A stretch of DNA of 64,000 bases from Stictocephala bisonia (GCA_035578905.1 JAQJVL010000801.1:1-64000); one strand, 5' to 3'; positions 37,791 through 49,053 are shown, counted from the stretch's first letter. The notes: generated by a model not told the origin, from the sequence alone. Numbers and translations: made by a program.

Positions 37791-39071
37791 CCCAGCCATA
37801 TTTGTGGTGAAGAACTTAGACAAGTTATTTTCTGTTAACTGAGCATGCTAAATATAAAATAAAGACTATAGAATGAGTTAGAATAAGTAATTGTGGTTAT
37901 ACAAAGTAGACTTATGAAGGCATATGTTTCGTTGTTGTTCTTTTGTATTAAAAATCGGGCAAATGTTTGTAGAAAATCCAAATAATCAGTATAGAATCTA
38001 CTACTTATCCAGTTCATTAGAAAAATCGTCTACTATATGGCTTTAGAGTGGATAAACTTTGAAGAAAATTATCCCGACTTAAATTTAGTGCAATAGCAAG
38101 TGCATAGTACTAGTCATCTATGTATAATGCCCTTTAAATCAGATGTTCAGGAATTACTTTGCATCTAAATGTTTAAGTAGAAAATATTGGACATAGAAAC
38201 ACATTCTGTTCACCCTAATCAGTTTAATATAATTTGAAGTTGTTTACAAATTGAGAGTATAGAATGTATTACTAATGTGCAATAGTAAATTTTTGAGGAT
38301 TTACAATTTATAAATGTACTTTTTATTTTTATCCGTAACTATAAAATATTTAATCAAACCACATACAATGATATATTTATATTGATTAAAGTGAGTTGCC
38401 AAATGATTAACAATACTTAAGTTAAAATAAAACTTGTAAAAAGAAAGCTTTTTCTTCATAGTTGTATTCAAGCGAAATATATAAATATTACCTTATCCAA
38501 AATATTATTTTTTGATAAGTTTGAGTAAACAACATTTAAATTTCATTAGAAAATTATCTATTATTTTCATCATCGTACCTCCTTTCAAATATAACTATTA
38601 TGAGGCGAATAATTTAGATATGACATCTATATTTTATAAACATTAAGCATTTATCTAAAATTAATTTTCTTTTAATCATGTTATTAAATCTTCTTTATAT
38701 AAAATAATATAGCTAAAACATAACTTATTTTTAAGAGTCTACTGAAAAACTTTTAAAAAATTAAATGAAATCAATCTATTCGTTTTTAATTACAGTTTTA
38801 ATAAAACGTTTTTTTCTAGCGTTTGTCACAATGATTATCATCTATTTTTACTTGGTTTAACTATGTTTCTTTTATTTTTTAATAATTGGAACGAAACGAA
38901 GGTTTTAATATAAAAATAGGCTGCAGAAAAATACAAATATCATTATGTGTATAAATTCGTAGCGTTGGTAACAAAAAATAAGCGCACATGTTTCTAAACA
39001 CCTTTTTTTCTGAGTAATCAATGTCTATTTATATTAGATTCCTAAACATGATTTCATGGAATGATTAAATA

Positions 39072-39133
39072 TTAAGTAATTTTAAAATATTTACCAAGTT
39101 TATTAAGTAATTTTAAAATGTTTACCAAGTTTA
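39072..39133. repeat. 31 bp tandem duplication
   Basis: TTAAGTAATTTTAAAATATT then TACCAAGTTTA is repeated directly with one A/G difference. Confidence 0.9.
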
Positions 39134-39783
39134 ATAATGATAGTGTTTTGAAACGATAAGAACTATCACAGAGGCTATTTCATCTCATTGAATCTACTAA
39201 AAATACCTTATCTTCAATATTAAAGATGTTTCACATTTACTTTTAAATACAAGTTAACTACTCCTCCATAATGTGTTAAATTACTACACTTATCTTCAAT
39301 GTTGTTTATAAAACTACACGATTGCTAACTGTTAATGAAATTCTTGGTTACATGCGTTTTTTATAAAAAAATAGGATCAAACTTATTAAGACTAAATAAG
39401 ATATATTCACAATATTTGGTTAAAACAAAATGACATGCCTCTTATTATAAAGTTACACTATGTAAATAACTATTATATATTTATTGCTATAGTACTTTTG
39501 TAATTTTATAGTATAAAATAATATACCTGATAAAAAGTTCAAGGATTCTTTTAATAGTGGAACAAATTAATGAAGTTTTTAAGTGTCTATTAAAAAGAGT
39601 GATTGAAATTTGTTGTAAAGCCATCGTGTGAACCACTAAAAGGTTTTTGCTTTCCATTAATTGAACCGATTTCAAATGATTTTTAGGGTTTCTCACTCTT
39701 TAATGCTTTCATTTTTGGAAAATAGTAATGATTATGCTTTTGACACGATGAGATTTAAAATCATGCACCTTTTACGTAGGTAA

Positions 39784-39903
39784 AACATGTAGTACTTGTC
39801 AGGGAGTACTACATGAGTACATTTAGTACTACTACATGAGTACATGTACTTCATGAGTACATGTAGTACTTTCAGTACTACATGAAAACATGTAGTACTC
39901 GTC
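39784..39903. repeat. Cluster of AGTACTACATG / CATGTAGTACT inverted motifs
   Basis: At least eight copies of AGTACTACATG, CATGTAGTACT or ATGAGTACATG occur in both orientations within 120 bp. The stretch can fold in several alternative hairpins. Confidence 0.85.
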
Positions 39904-40570
39904 ATTCATATAGTTGATGAATCTTTACATTATATTTTGTTCAGAAATAAATTTGTTTTATAATATTATTTGTGCTGTTAAACATTATTATAATATTTTT
40001 GAGAAATCAAAAAAGGAAACTCAATGTAACTCTAGACTAATAAGTTCTTACATTGTGCATAAATGCAATGCTCTGGATATTACAGGATTCGTTATGTGTT
40101 TGTTTTAAATTATCAAACATTTATAGCGTAAATGTTTATATAAATTCTATTATTACATACATATGTTTATTGTTATTACTATTCCGTCTTAAAACAACTA
40201 CTGACTTAGAAAAAAATATCTTGCCAAAAAAAATATAATCAATTTATAATTCCGTGATTTTATTGAATTTAATTTTAACTTTTGATTGAAAATATTAAAT
40301 ATGACTTGTTACTTATAAATTTTATTCAAACATAAACTCTTAGATATTTACTTTAACAAAATGCGATAACCCGTATTATTGGGTATTTTTCTAGTAGCTT
40401 CAATTTTATTTCGTTTCGACTATGACGTATTACACTTAATTGATTTAAGTGTATTCATACTTTAGATACAATAAAAGAGAGGACCACAAAGGAACAATAT
40501 ATAAAGAAATATCATAAATTAAATAATGTGATTACCAGGATATAAATTCCTGGTGTTTTTATTATTTATT

Positions 40571-40685
40571 AGTTGGTTGAGACAAAACTCCATTACACCG
40601 TGAACTAATTTTATCCAAACCAACTAGAAAAAGACTGACAAAGTCCGAAAATCCAGTTACTTATAATGTCTTTATACCTTCTTTT
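40571..40685 (+). repeat. Dispersed repeat family B, copy 3
   Basis: ATTACACCGTGAACTAATTT is followed by ATCCAAACCAACTAGA, TCCAGTTACTTATAATGTC and TTTATACCTTCTTT. It is close to copy 1 at 26147. Confidence 0.6.
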
Positions 40686-41239
40686 GAAATGAAATAATTT
40701 TAAAACTATTTTCATATTTTACAAATTATTTTGTTATATGAGAAGTTTTTATTATATATCTGAATTATTTATGTTAGTTTAATAAACGAACAAAAAATAA
40801 ATAAATAAATATATAATAATAATAATACATCGCTAACTTTTGGCAAAATAACACAACGTGGTAGTTCTCACGTCTCCTACCCATTTGAGATTGTCCAGTA
40901 GATACAGACTGGCACATTCCTTAATACCACGAGTACCATAATAGTTACCACGTCTTTTTTTAGTAATAGGGCCATTTTGTAGGAGCTTAAGTCAAAAACT
41001 CTGGATTAGAGGTGTTACAATAAACAAATGTTGACATATATACTGCATTACACCACACTCGTTCAACAGATATTTACAACTTATCTAGATCATTATGAAT
41101 CTCGGTGGATTCTTCAAGATCAATGAGATAGATAGAAACCTTTAAGTGGTTTTACTTCCAGGCTTTGATTCTGGTAAACTCATATCAAGTGGTCGGACAG
41201 TAAAGCACTGTATGGCGTAAGTAATAAAGTACCTATATT

Positions 41240-42066
41240 GACCCACCCACCCACCCACCCACCCATACACGTACAGTGGTACTAACCCACCCACCCACCC
41301 ATACACGTACAGTTGTACTAACTCATCCACCCATACACGCACAGTGGTACTAACCCACCCACCCACCCCTACACGTACAGTGGTACTAACCCACCCACCC
41401 ACCCACCCATACACGTACAGTGTTACTAACCCACCCATACACGCACAGTGGTACTAACCCACCAATACACGTACAGTGGTACTAACCCACCCATCCACCC
41501 ATACACACACAGTGGTACTAACCCACCCACCCATACACGCACAGTGGTACTAACCCACCCACCCATACACGTACAGTGGTACTAACCCACCCACCCACCT
41601 ATACACGTACAGTTGTACTAACTCATCCACCCATACACGCACAGTGGTACTAACCCACCCACCCACCCCTACACGTACAGTGGTACTAACCCACCCACCC
41701 ACCCACCCATACACGTACAGTGTTACTAACCCACCCATACACGCACAGTGGTACTAACCCACCAATACACGTACAGTGGTACTAACCCACCCACCCACCC
41801 ATACACGTACAGTGGTACTAACCCACCCACCCACCCATACATGCACAGTGGTACTAACCCACCCATACACGTACAGTGGTACTAACCCACCCACCCACCC
41901 ACCCATACACGTACAGTGGTACTAACCCACCCACCCACCCATACACGCACAGTGGTACTAACCCACCCACCCACCCATACACGTACAATGGTACTAACCC
42001 ACCCACCCACCCATACACGCACAGTGGTACTAACCCACCCACCCACCCATACACGTACAGTGGTAC
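41240..42066. repeat. Minisatellite, ACACGTACAGTGGTACT family, ~30-40 bp unit
   Basis: About 24 units of CATACACGTACAGTGGTACT then AACCCACCCACCCAC, with lengths changing by 4 bp ACCC steps. The block from about 41256 is repeated about 300 bp later with the same order of variants, including an unusual AACTCATCCACCC unit near 41330 and 41630. Open frames on both strands here only translate the repeat. Confidence 0.95.
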
Positions 42067-42990
42067 TATAACTTTGATGGTCTGGCCTAATAAGACGGCA
42101 GGTTAAGTCGGATACGTTTAAGGCCAAGTAAACATAAATAATAAAAAAATTGATTTTCTAACTATTTACAAAAACAACATTAACAGCTCATATTTGACAT
42201 CATATAGCTAATGCGAGAAGAATACAATAGCATCCAATGCAAATCAGGATGTCATGGCGAACTTCATAGGGTGAATTTCATAGGCCAAACCCTTCCGAAA
42301 ACATATTGTCGAACCTTGACTCTCGTAAGACTGACTATTTAAAAGAACAACTGTGTTTTACTCCTTAAAAAAGTACCACCATGTGTTCAGTTACTGTATA
42401 ATTTTACATAAAACGTACTATGTAGTATAATTTTTTTCAGCTAAATTGACATAAGGAATGAAAGGAAAAGATTTAATCGAAAGTTATATATGATTTAGTT
42501 AAAATTATATTTATTTTAATGGGATATACAGTAACTATATACTTCAATCAACAAGTACGTGTTCTGACTTCAGCACAGTAAACAAAAGACAGACAATGCA
42601 AGGAGTATTTCCCTAATGAACTGTTCAACATTCCTCGATGATAAATGGACCACTACAGTTGCTGTGTTAGACAAGTAAACACGTTTATAGTTCACTCATT
42701 CTGACATAATATGCAATGACTAATGAACAACGTGTTAAAAGAACTGTGCCTGCAATATTCGGGATGCAAGCATGCGTGAGTAACATTTCATATTTGCGAT
42801 GTGAGGCAAAACGATGCTTAATGTTATCTAATGAAGAAACTCTTTTCATATAGTTGCCAGATACACGCATGGCTGGATAAGGTGTGGCCGTATAATGTTG
42901 AGCATAACTATCGAAGGTTAACGAATTTTTATCCAAAACCCATTATATGCATTTTTTGGGAGACGTATACACAAATGCTATAAATTATAA
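42067..42990. other. Unassigned stretch, no gene supported
   Basis: A minus-strand frame of 83 codons (42685-42936) contains DNIKHRFASHRKYEML and is less AT-biased than its surroundings. I do not recognise it and see no splice or promoter support. It could be old transposon coding sequence. Confidence 0.35.
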
Positions 42991-42997
42991 ACAGTTC

Positions 42998-43211
42998 AAG
43001 TAAACGTCACACAACACAAATTTATTACAATATAAGCACAAAATGTACAAATATATTACAATACAAGGACAAAATGCACGAATACTATGGTCATCGATTT
43101 CGGTGAACCACGCTCACCTTCCTCAGACCAGAGGGATTCACAAAATAAATTTGTGTTGTGTGACGTTTACTTGTAGTGTATGTGTACCAACACGTATTAT
43201 GCTAATTAAAA
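42998..43211 (-). mobile_element. Short element with inverted ends and hammerhead-like core
   Basis: CAAGTAAACGTCACACAACA (42998 on) and its reverse complement TGTTGTGTGACGTTTACTTG (ending about 43173) form inverted repeats of about 28 bp around a ~120 bp centre. The right end continues into sequence shared with 4347-4385. On the minus strand the centre carries CTGAGGAAGGTGAGCGTGG then TTCACCGAAATCGATGACC. That resembles the 3' terminal hairpin motif found in many Penelope-like and related retroelements. The family assignment is tentative, and no protein is encoded. Confidence 0.55.
43085..43133 (-). ncRNA. Hammerhead-ribozyme-like motif
   Basis: On the minus strand, CTGGT precedes a core CTGAGGA (the CUGANGA box). 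A stem of GGTGA...TCACC follows, then GAAA, a tiny stem III (ATCGAT) and ACCA, which can pair back to TGGT as stem I. This is the topology of hammerheads with a very short stem III. Two features deviate from an active ribozyme: an extra A between the CUGANGA box and stem II, and G at the cleavage position where H (not G) is expected. It is probably a decayed or inactive copy. Confidence 0.4.
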
Positions 43212-43452
43212 GTATATGATGCCAGAAAATGCATAGTAAATCACCTACCACATCAATATCAAAATAATAAATATTTATTTATATATTTATTTTATTTGTT
43301 TATAAGATTCCTACAGGATAAACCCAAAACATCCATCTTGAAATTAGTACTATAATTTAAATATCAACTATTATACATAAACGTAATAACTAAACTAAAA
43401 AATTCAGAATAGCGTTACACAATACATAACTTGCTCCATAACTAACACGGTT
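43212..43452. other. AT-rich spacer, no gene seen
   Basis: Nothing is recognised between the inverted-repeat element and the 117 bp direct repeat. Confidence 0.4.
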
Positions 43453-43569
43453 TAGAAATGATACAAAAGTAATAGAGAAATTACTTACTAAAAATAAGAT
43501 CCATAAACTTTTCCAGAAAAGAAGTCAAATCACTGTTAAATATATCTACAAGTTTGCTATAGTAATTAT
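43453..43569. repeat. Left copy of 117 bp direct repeat flanking the Helitron
   Basis: It matches 49071-49187 with a single difference (G at 43460, A at 49078). It begins TAGAAATGATACAAAAGTAA and ends GCTATAGTAATTAT. The match stops at the predicted Helitron 5' end. Neither copy looks like Helitron sequence. Confidence 0.95.
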
Positions 43570-43609
43570 CTATACATATATAAGCCAAATACCACTCACT
43601 CACTGACTG

Positions 43610-44440
43610 ACTGACTAAACACGAAATCTCAAAAACCACCGAACGGATTCGTATGAGACTTGGTACGTAGCTTCCTCTAGGGTATTAGGTGCTCGCTAGG
43701 AAACGGTTTCAAAAAATTCAATCAGGTTCGCGACCAAACCGCGAAAAACGTGACTTTTAAATTTATGTATTTTTTGTGAACCTACAAATCACATTGCAAC
43801 AAAACTTGGCACCAAGCTTCCTTTTAGGTCTTAGATGAACTCTAGAAAAAAGTTTTCACAAAGTTCGGGTCATTTCAGCACTATAAAGAACTAGCAGAAA
43901 GTACCCGTGCTTCGCTACGGATTATGATTAAGGAACGGATTCGAATGCAAATTGGTATGTAGCTTTCTCTAGAGTTGTAGGTGCTCTCTGAGAAACTGTT
44001 TCAAAAAATTAAATCGGGTTCTTGAGCAAACCGCGTAAAACGCGACGTTTAGTTTTCGAATTTTCTGAACTTAAACATTATATTAAAAGAAAATTTGGTG
44101 CTAAACTTCCTTTTAGGTCTAAGATGAATTCTGGGACATTTTTTCTGAACTTACAAAGCAGATCGCAACTAAAATTGGTGCTAAGCTTTCTTTTAGGTCT
44201 TAAATGAACTGTAATAAAAATTTTACAACAAGTTTGGTTCTGCTCGGCACTATAACTCTTTATACTTTGCATAAGTGCTTATAAAAAAAAACCATTTCAA
44301 TCACGTTTCAAACCAAACAGCAAAAAACTCGATACTTGACGATTGTTGTATATTTTCTAAACCTAGACAACAGATCACAAATAAACTTGATACTATGATT
44401 CTTCGGCTGATTGTAAATTAGCGATAGCAGTTTTGGCTGT
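43610..44440 (+). repeat. Helitron leader with tandem diverged modules
   Basis: A ~300 bp module starting GAACGGATTCG, then TTGGTAYGTAGCTTYCTCTA, then GGTTTCAAAAAATTMAATC and CAAACCGCG, ending CTTTTAGGTCTTAGATGAAC, occurs at about 43640 and 43932. A third, partial and more diverged piece lies near 44290-44400. CCCGTGCTTCGCTACGG lies at the boundary between modules, a string typical of Helitron leaders in insects. Confidence 0.75.
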
Positions 44441-45008
44441 TCACTAGAAGGCCGGTTCTTATCAGTTGACCCCTGCCCTCCCTCCCACTCCCCACACCTC
44501 ACCAGCACCGCACCGCAGTACGGCTCAGCTCATATCAGTCCAGTACACGCTTTTGACCTGAACACTGCTTTGCTGTTTGTTCAGTTCTGTCCATTGCTTA
44601 TTGCTTCTGAATACTACCTACTTTTTCTTAAATATTTTCTTTTGCCCCACTATTTGCTACCATAGTATTCGATTGCCTCAAATCCTTTCATACCATAATT
44701 TTTTTACCTTTTTTCATGTTATAACTCTGACATTCTTAATAGTTCTCCTGGTTCAAACTTGATACAGTTGACATAACTCTGTAGTTACAACTCCGGCCTT
44801 TTCCACTTTGGGTAGGGTGTTCCCTTACTACATGAGTTTATATTGGTATTTTATTCTGTTAACTATTTGCTTCTTTTACTTACTGCTTGCTTCAATTCTA
44901 GATCATCTGCTTGGGTTTGAACCTTTTCACTTCATCTTCTTCTTCTAAAATACAAAGCTAAATTTTTCTTTATTCATCTTAATACTTTTTCTGAACAGTT
45001 GCACGACA
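44440..45008 (+). promoter_or_regulatory. Helitron leader upstream of the coding frame
   Basis: This pyrimidine-rich sequence (for example CCCTCCCTCCCACTCCCC near 44474) lies between the module repeats and the first ATG at 45009. A small frame (44577-44762) here has no recognisable domain. Promoter function is inferred from position only. Confidence 0.35.
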
Positions 45009-45818
45009 ATGGTTATTGAAACATTCGATATTGATAGTGTGGCAGTACCTCACCATGTCATAAAGATTACTGGGGACGGGGCTTGCCTTTTCTCCTCTTT
45101 ATCTTATCTGGTCCCCTGTACAGCTTCACTAACACTCCGAGTGCGCGCTGACATTGTGCGTCACGTGTCCAACAACTGGCGCAGACTTAAGCCTTACACC
45201 TTGACCATAAATAAAGTCCCTTACAGAACTAAACGTCAGTACATCGCCGATATGTCACAGCCTTACTTCTATGGAACCTTTTGTGAGCTCATGGTTGCAG
45301 CAGAGGTCTTTCCTTATATGTTCGAGCTCTTTCGTGACAGAAAACTCATAGCCTGTTATGGGGATGAGGTTCAGGAAATAAAAAGACTTAAGTTCTCTGG
45401 TGAAGACATGGCAGGGCACTTTGACGTTCTTATACCTTGCGAACAACCTTATGTACCAAATTATTTTCAAAACCGTCTACATACCTCAAAATCTTATGCC
45501 TCAACATTAAAATCCCAACCTGGTTTTTCTGAATCTATGCCCACCGACCCTATTACATCCAAACCTGGCCCATCTTCCCTTTGTGTCTATGAACCTGTTG
45601 CAGTCCAACCAGGCTCTTCTCAGCCCATCCTATCAAACCTTGAAACTCCCTTAGACATGAGTTCGGACGAATCAATCGTAACAGTGATCACACCTCAAAA
45701 ATCTAGATGTAGAAAACGAAGGAAAAGATTCACTGATTCCATCCGAAAAAAGCAGGTTAGGGAGTCTGTTGCTAAAAATATGGAGAGCCACCCTGAAATG
45801 CATAGAAAGGCTGTTTAA
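45009..45818 (+). pseudogene. Helitron protein, OTU cysteine protease segment
   Basis: These 269 codons are the first part of the Helitron polyprotein frame. Residues ~16-143 form an OTU domain with TGDGACLFSSLSYL (Asp23, Cys26 of the catalytic Cys box), then GTFCELMVAAEVF and GHFDVLIP with the catalytic His137. OTU domains cleave ubiquitin-like conjugates and are found fused in several animal Helitron proteins. A low-complexity Pro/Ser linker follows (~150-225), then a basic stretch RCRKRRKRF (~230). The frame stops at 45816 (TAA) where the downstream repeats predict Gln. Reading continues in the same frame beyond it, so this is a nonsense mutation inside one gene. The start at 45009 is chosen because it is the first ATG and lies just upstream of the domain. 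Confidence 0.88.
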
Positions 45819-46050
45819 AAATTTGCCGAGAGCCACCCTGAAGTGCACAGGGGGGCTGTTCAAAAATATGCCGAGAGCCACCCAGAAGTAAACAGAAGGG
45901 CTGTTCAAAAATATGCCGAGAGCCACCCGGAAGTAAACAGAAGGGCTGTTAAAAAATATACCGGGAACAACCCCGAGATTAACAGAAAGTCTGTAAAGAA
46001 GTACTCAAAAAACCATCCTGAAGTTAATCGTGAGGCTACGTCAAAGTACA
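45771..46050 (+). repeat. 45 bp coding repeats in the Helitron frame (about six)
   Basis: Fifteen-residue units of the form YAESHPEVNRRAVQK occur about six times, from ESHPEMHRKAV (45783) to KNHPEVNREATSK. Middle units are nearly identical at the DNA level and outer ones are diverged. The premature TAA at 45816 falls in the first unit junction (AV-stop-KF). Confidence 0.85.
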
Positions 46051-46379
46051 ATGAGAGGCGTGCACAAGTAAAGTTACTGCCATGGACAATCAAGAAACTC
46101 TCAGGTTTCAAGTATGACCCAAACATTGAATATTCTACAGATAAAATAGTTCAACTTGGACCTCGAGAAAAGTGCAATTTCTGCCATGCTTTAAAATGGA
46201 AAGACGAAAGCCCCGGAATGTGTTGCAGTAATGGAAAAGTTCAACTGCTTCCCTTTCAAAAATATCCCGACCCCTTACATAGCCTTCTTTCTCACGACCA
46301 TCCTGAGGCTGAGCATTTTCTTAATAATATTCGCAAATACAACGGTTGTTTCCAAATTACGTCGTTTGGAGCAAAATAG
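45819..46379 (+). pseudogene. Helitron protein, repeat and cysteine-rich N-terminal region
   Basis: This segment is in the same frame as the OTU part, after the nonsense codon. It holds the remaining 15-residue repeats, then EKCNFCHALKWKDE and GMCCSNGKVQLLPF. This C-x2-C...CC...GK-x-x-L arrangement is usual just upstream of the Helitron_like_N domain. It ends ITSFGAK and a TAG stop at 46377, where intact Helitrons read on into a conserved segment. Confidence 0.88.
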
Positions 46380-47456
46380 ATAAAAGGAGACCATTTCATG
46401 CCAACATATAAGGTGCAAGGCCAGGTTTATCATAGAATAGGGAGTCTAATGCCTCGAACACAACAGCAGCCGTCTTTCCTTCAGATATATTTTGTTGGTG
46501 ATGATAACCGTGAAAGAGACATTCGCTGTGGGTACTTTCAAGATGTCAAGCCAGCATTGGTAGGCCAGCTCCAAAAAATTCTTCATGAACATAACAAATA
46601 TATCAAAGAGTTCAAAGCTGCTATTGATTCTGTTCCCAAAGATCAGCAAGATTTACAGGTAGTTATCACTGCTGACCAGAAGCCTTTGAGTGCTCACAAG
46701 GGACGTTACAATACTCCTACCACTAACGAAGTTGCTGTCTTGATTGTAGGCCAGGTGTTTGAAAAGCGAGACATTGTGCTATACAGTAGGGAAGACAAAC
46801 TGATAAGAATCAGTGAGCTACATCGAGCGTATGATTCTCTTCAGTATCCTCTCATGTTCTGCCGTGGTGAAGATGGCTATTGTATCAACATCCCTCAGCG
46901 TGACCCAAACACCAAGACAGCACTTAAGAAAACTGTGTCTGCAGCTGATTTCTACGGATATAATTTAATGGAGCGAGAAGGCGAAGAACCATATTTACTT
47001 TTGTTTCGCAACCTCCTCAACCAATTTTTGGTTGATATGTACGCAAAAATTGAAACATAACGGCTAAACTTCATTCGAAACAACCAAAAAAAGTTGAGGA
47101 GTGAAGACTACATTCTATTGAAGGATGCCATGAGAAAAGCTGATGCTCAGGTATCGGAGCTGGGTAAGATGGTTGTACTGCCATCAAGCTTCACTGGAGG
47201 ACCTCGCTACATGCATGAGCGTACTCAGGATGCCATGACCTATGTCCGCCATTTTGGTCGTCCAGATCTCTTTATAACTTTTACGTGCAACCCAAAATGG
47301 CGAGAGATATGTGAACTGCTCAAGGAAGGTCAGAAAGCTCAGCACAGACATGACTTGGTAGCGCGGGTTTTCTACTTAAAAGTGAAGCATTTGATGAAAC
47401 TAACGAAAGGGTCTATATTTGGAGCATGTAGATGTCACATGTTCTCCATAGAATGA
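46380..47456 (+). pseudogene. Helitron protein, Helitron_like_N region
   Basis: Still in the same frame. MPTYKVQGQVYHRIGSL begins at 46398, right after the TAG. A TAA at 47058 replaces Glu in KIETERLN-type sequence. From 47094 the Helitron_like_N signature follows: SSFTGGPRYMHERTQDAM, then HFGRPDLFITFTCNPKW. It ends at TGA 47454, which replaces Trp of the conserved IEWQKRGLPH box. A frameshift follows immediately. Confidence 0.92.
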
Positions 47457-48000
47457 CAAAAAAAGAGGCCTTCCTCATGTACACATTCTCCTTTGGCTAG
47501 AAGAAAAGATTAAACCAGACATGATTGACAAAGTTATTTGTGCAGAGATACCTGACCCAGAGCTACACCCTGCCCTCCATGAGATTGTGAAGTCAACTAT
47601 GATCCATGGCCCATGTGGTGCTCTCAACAGAAATTCGCCCTGTATGGTTAATGGAGCTTGCAGCAAAAAGTATCCCCGTCCTCTACTAAGAGAAACACAG
47701 ACTGGGGAAGACGGTTATCCTAAATACCGTAGGCGTTCTCCTTCAGATGGTGGATTTGTTGTTGACATCAACAGAGTAAAGCTTGACAATCAATGGGTGG
47801 TAACTTTTAACCCTGTCCTGTCTCGCACCTCTTCAGCGCATATCAATGTCGAGTACTGCAACTCTGTCAAGTCTATCAAATATATTTGCAAATACGTCAA
47901 CAAAGGGTCCGATCAAGCAGCTTTTACTGTTGAAAATGAACTTGACGAGGTGACAAGGTACCAGGCAGGACGCTACATTAGTACTTCTGAAGCTGTCTAG
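47457..48000 (+). pseudogene. Helitron protein, Rep HUH endonuclease region
   Basis: The frame changes here. KRGLPHVHILLWLEEKIKPD contains the two-histidine box (His codons at 47476 and 47482). Downstream, SIKYICKYVNKGSD carries the Rep tyrosine motif with Tyr codons at 47881 and 47893. In intact Helitrons these residues nick and covalently bind the DNA strand during rolling-circle transposition. Both motifs are preserved here. YISTSEAV is followed by TAG at 47998, in place of the usual Trp. Confidence 0.93.
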
Positions 48001-49053
48001 CGAATTCTCTGCTTTCCAATACACGATCGCCATCCCCCAGTCATGCATCTTGCAGTTCATCTTGAAAACGGCCAAAGAGTTTATTTTAACGAAGAAAATG
48101 TCATGGAAAGGCTAAACAACCCGCCAAAAACTACTCTTTTGGGCTTCTTCGACCTGTGCAAAACCGATGCGTTTGCAAGAACCTTCCTTTACTCTGAAGT
48201 TCCGTCATATTTCGTATGGAAAAAGAATACCTTTTGTAGAAGAAAGCAAGGGAAATCAGTACCAGGCTATCCCGGGGTGAAAAAAGATCAGGTTTTAGGC
48301 AGGGTATATACTGTTCACCCTAATAACTCTGAGTGCTATTTTCTACGCCTTCTCCTACACGAAGTTAAAGGGCCTACGTCATTTGAATATCTTAGGAACG
48401 TAAATGGAGTGGTCCACCAAACGTTTCAGTCTGCATGTACAGCTCTTGGTTTGCTCGAAGACGACACTCACTGGGATCGAACACTAGAAGAAGCTTCACT
48501 CTCAGACTCCCCATCCAAGATCCGCGAACTACTTGCCATCATGTTGGTGTTTTGCCAAGTAAGTAGTCCTCTCACATTATGGGAAAAACACCGCGACAGT
48601 TTGGCGGACGACGTAAAGAGGTCGATGGAGACAGAGTTTGGGGATATGCAACAGCGTATGGACATTGTGTACAAAAAAATGTTTGGCTTTACTCGAAGAT
48701 TTGGTGTATTCAATGTCTGGCAACCGTCTCCAAAACTATGGTCTTCCTACACCACTTTGCGAGCAAGAGTCCATCATAAAAACCTGGAACGCCTCAGAGA
48801 AATTTCTTTCGATGTAGTCCAGCTTTGTGAAATGGTTGCTGTAAAAGTTCCAAAGCTGAACGAAGAACAACTGAATATTTACAAAGTAATTACCTGCAGT
48901 ATTATTTCAGAATCTGGGCAACTCTTTTTCCTGGACGCTCCTGGTGGTACCGGAAAAACATTTTTGATCAATTTGTTGTTAGCAAAAATAAGGAGTGAGA
49001 AAAAGATTGCCATCGCAGTTGCATCCTCTAGCATTGCTGCGACACTGCTTGAT
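48001..49053 (+). pseudogene. Helitron protein, Rep C-terminal region and truncated Pif1-like helicase
   Basis: It continues in the frame of the preceding segment with FPIHDRHPPVMHLAVHL, then NNPPKTTLLGFFDL and ECYFLRLLLHEVKGPTSFE, all common in Helitron proteins. The helicase starts near 48850 (KLNEEQLNIYKVI). Walker A is FLDAPGGTGKTFLINLLL, with the GGTGKT codons at 48943-48960. It is followed by IAIAVASSSIAATLLD. Homology stops at LLD (about 49053), where intact proteins continue with a GGRTAHS-like box. Helicase motifs II to VI are missing, so no functional protein could be made. The frame runs on 46 codons into the flanking direct repeat by chance. Confidence 0.93.

Larger units (their letters stand above)
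37800..41235. other. AT-rich gene-poor stretch
   Basis: No gene is supported, and frames at 37835-38017, 39487-39696, 39914-40108 and 40053-40238 have no recognisable motif. Included items are a 31 bp tandem duplication (39072-39133), a palindrome cluster (39784-39903) and dispersed family B copy 3 (40571-40685). Confidence 0.45.
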
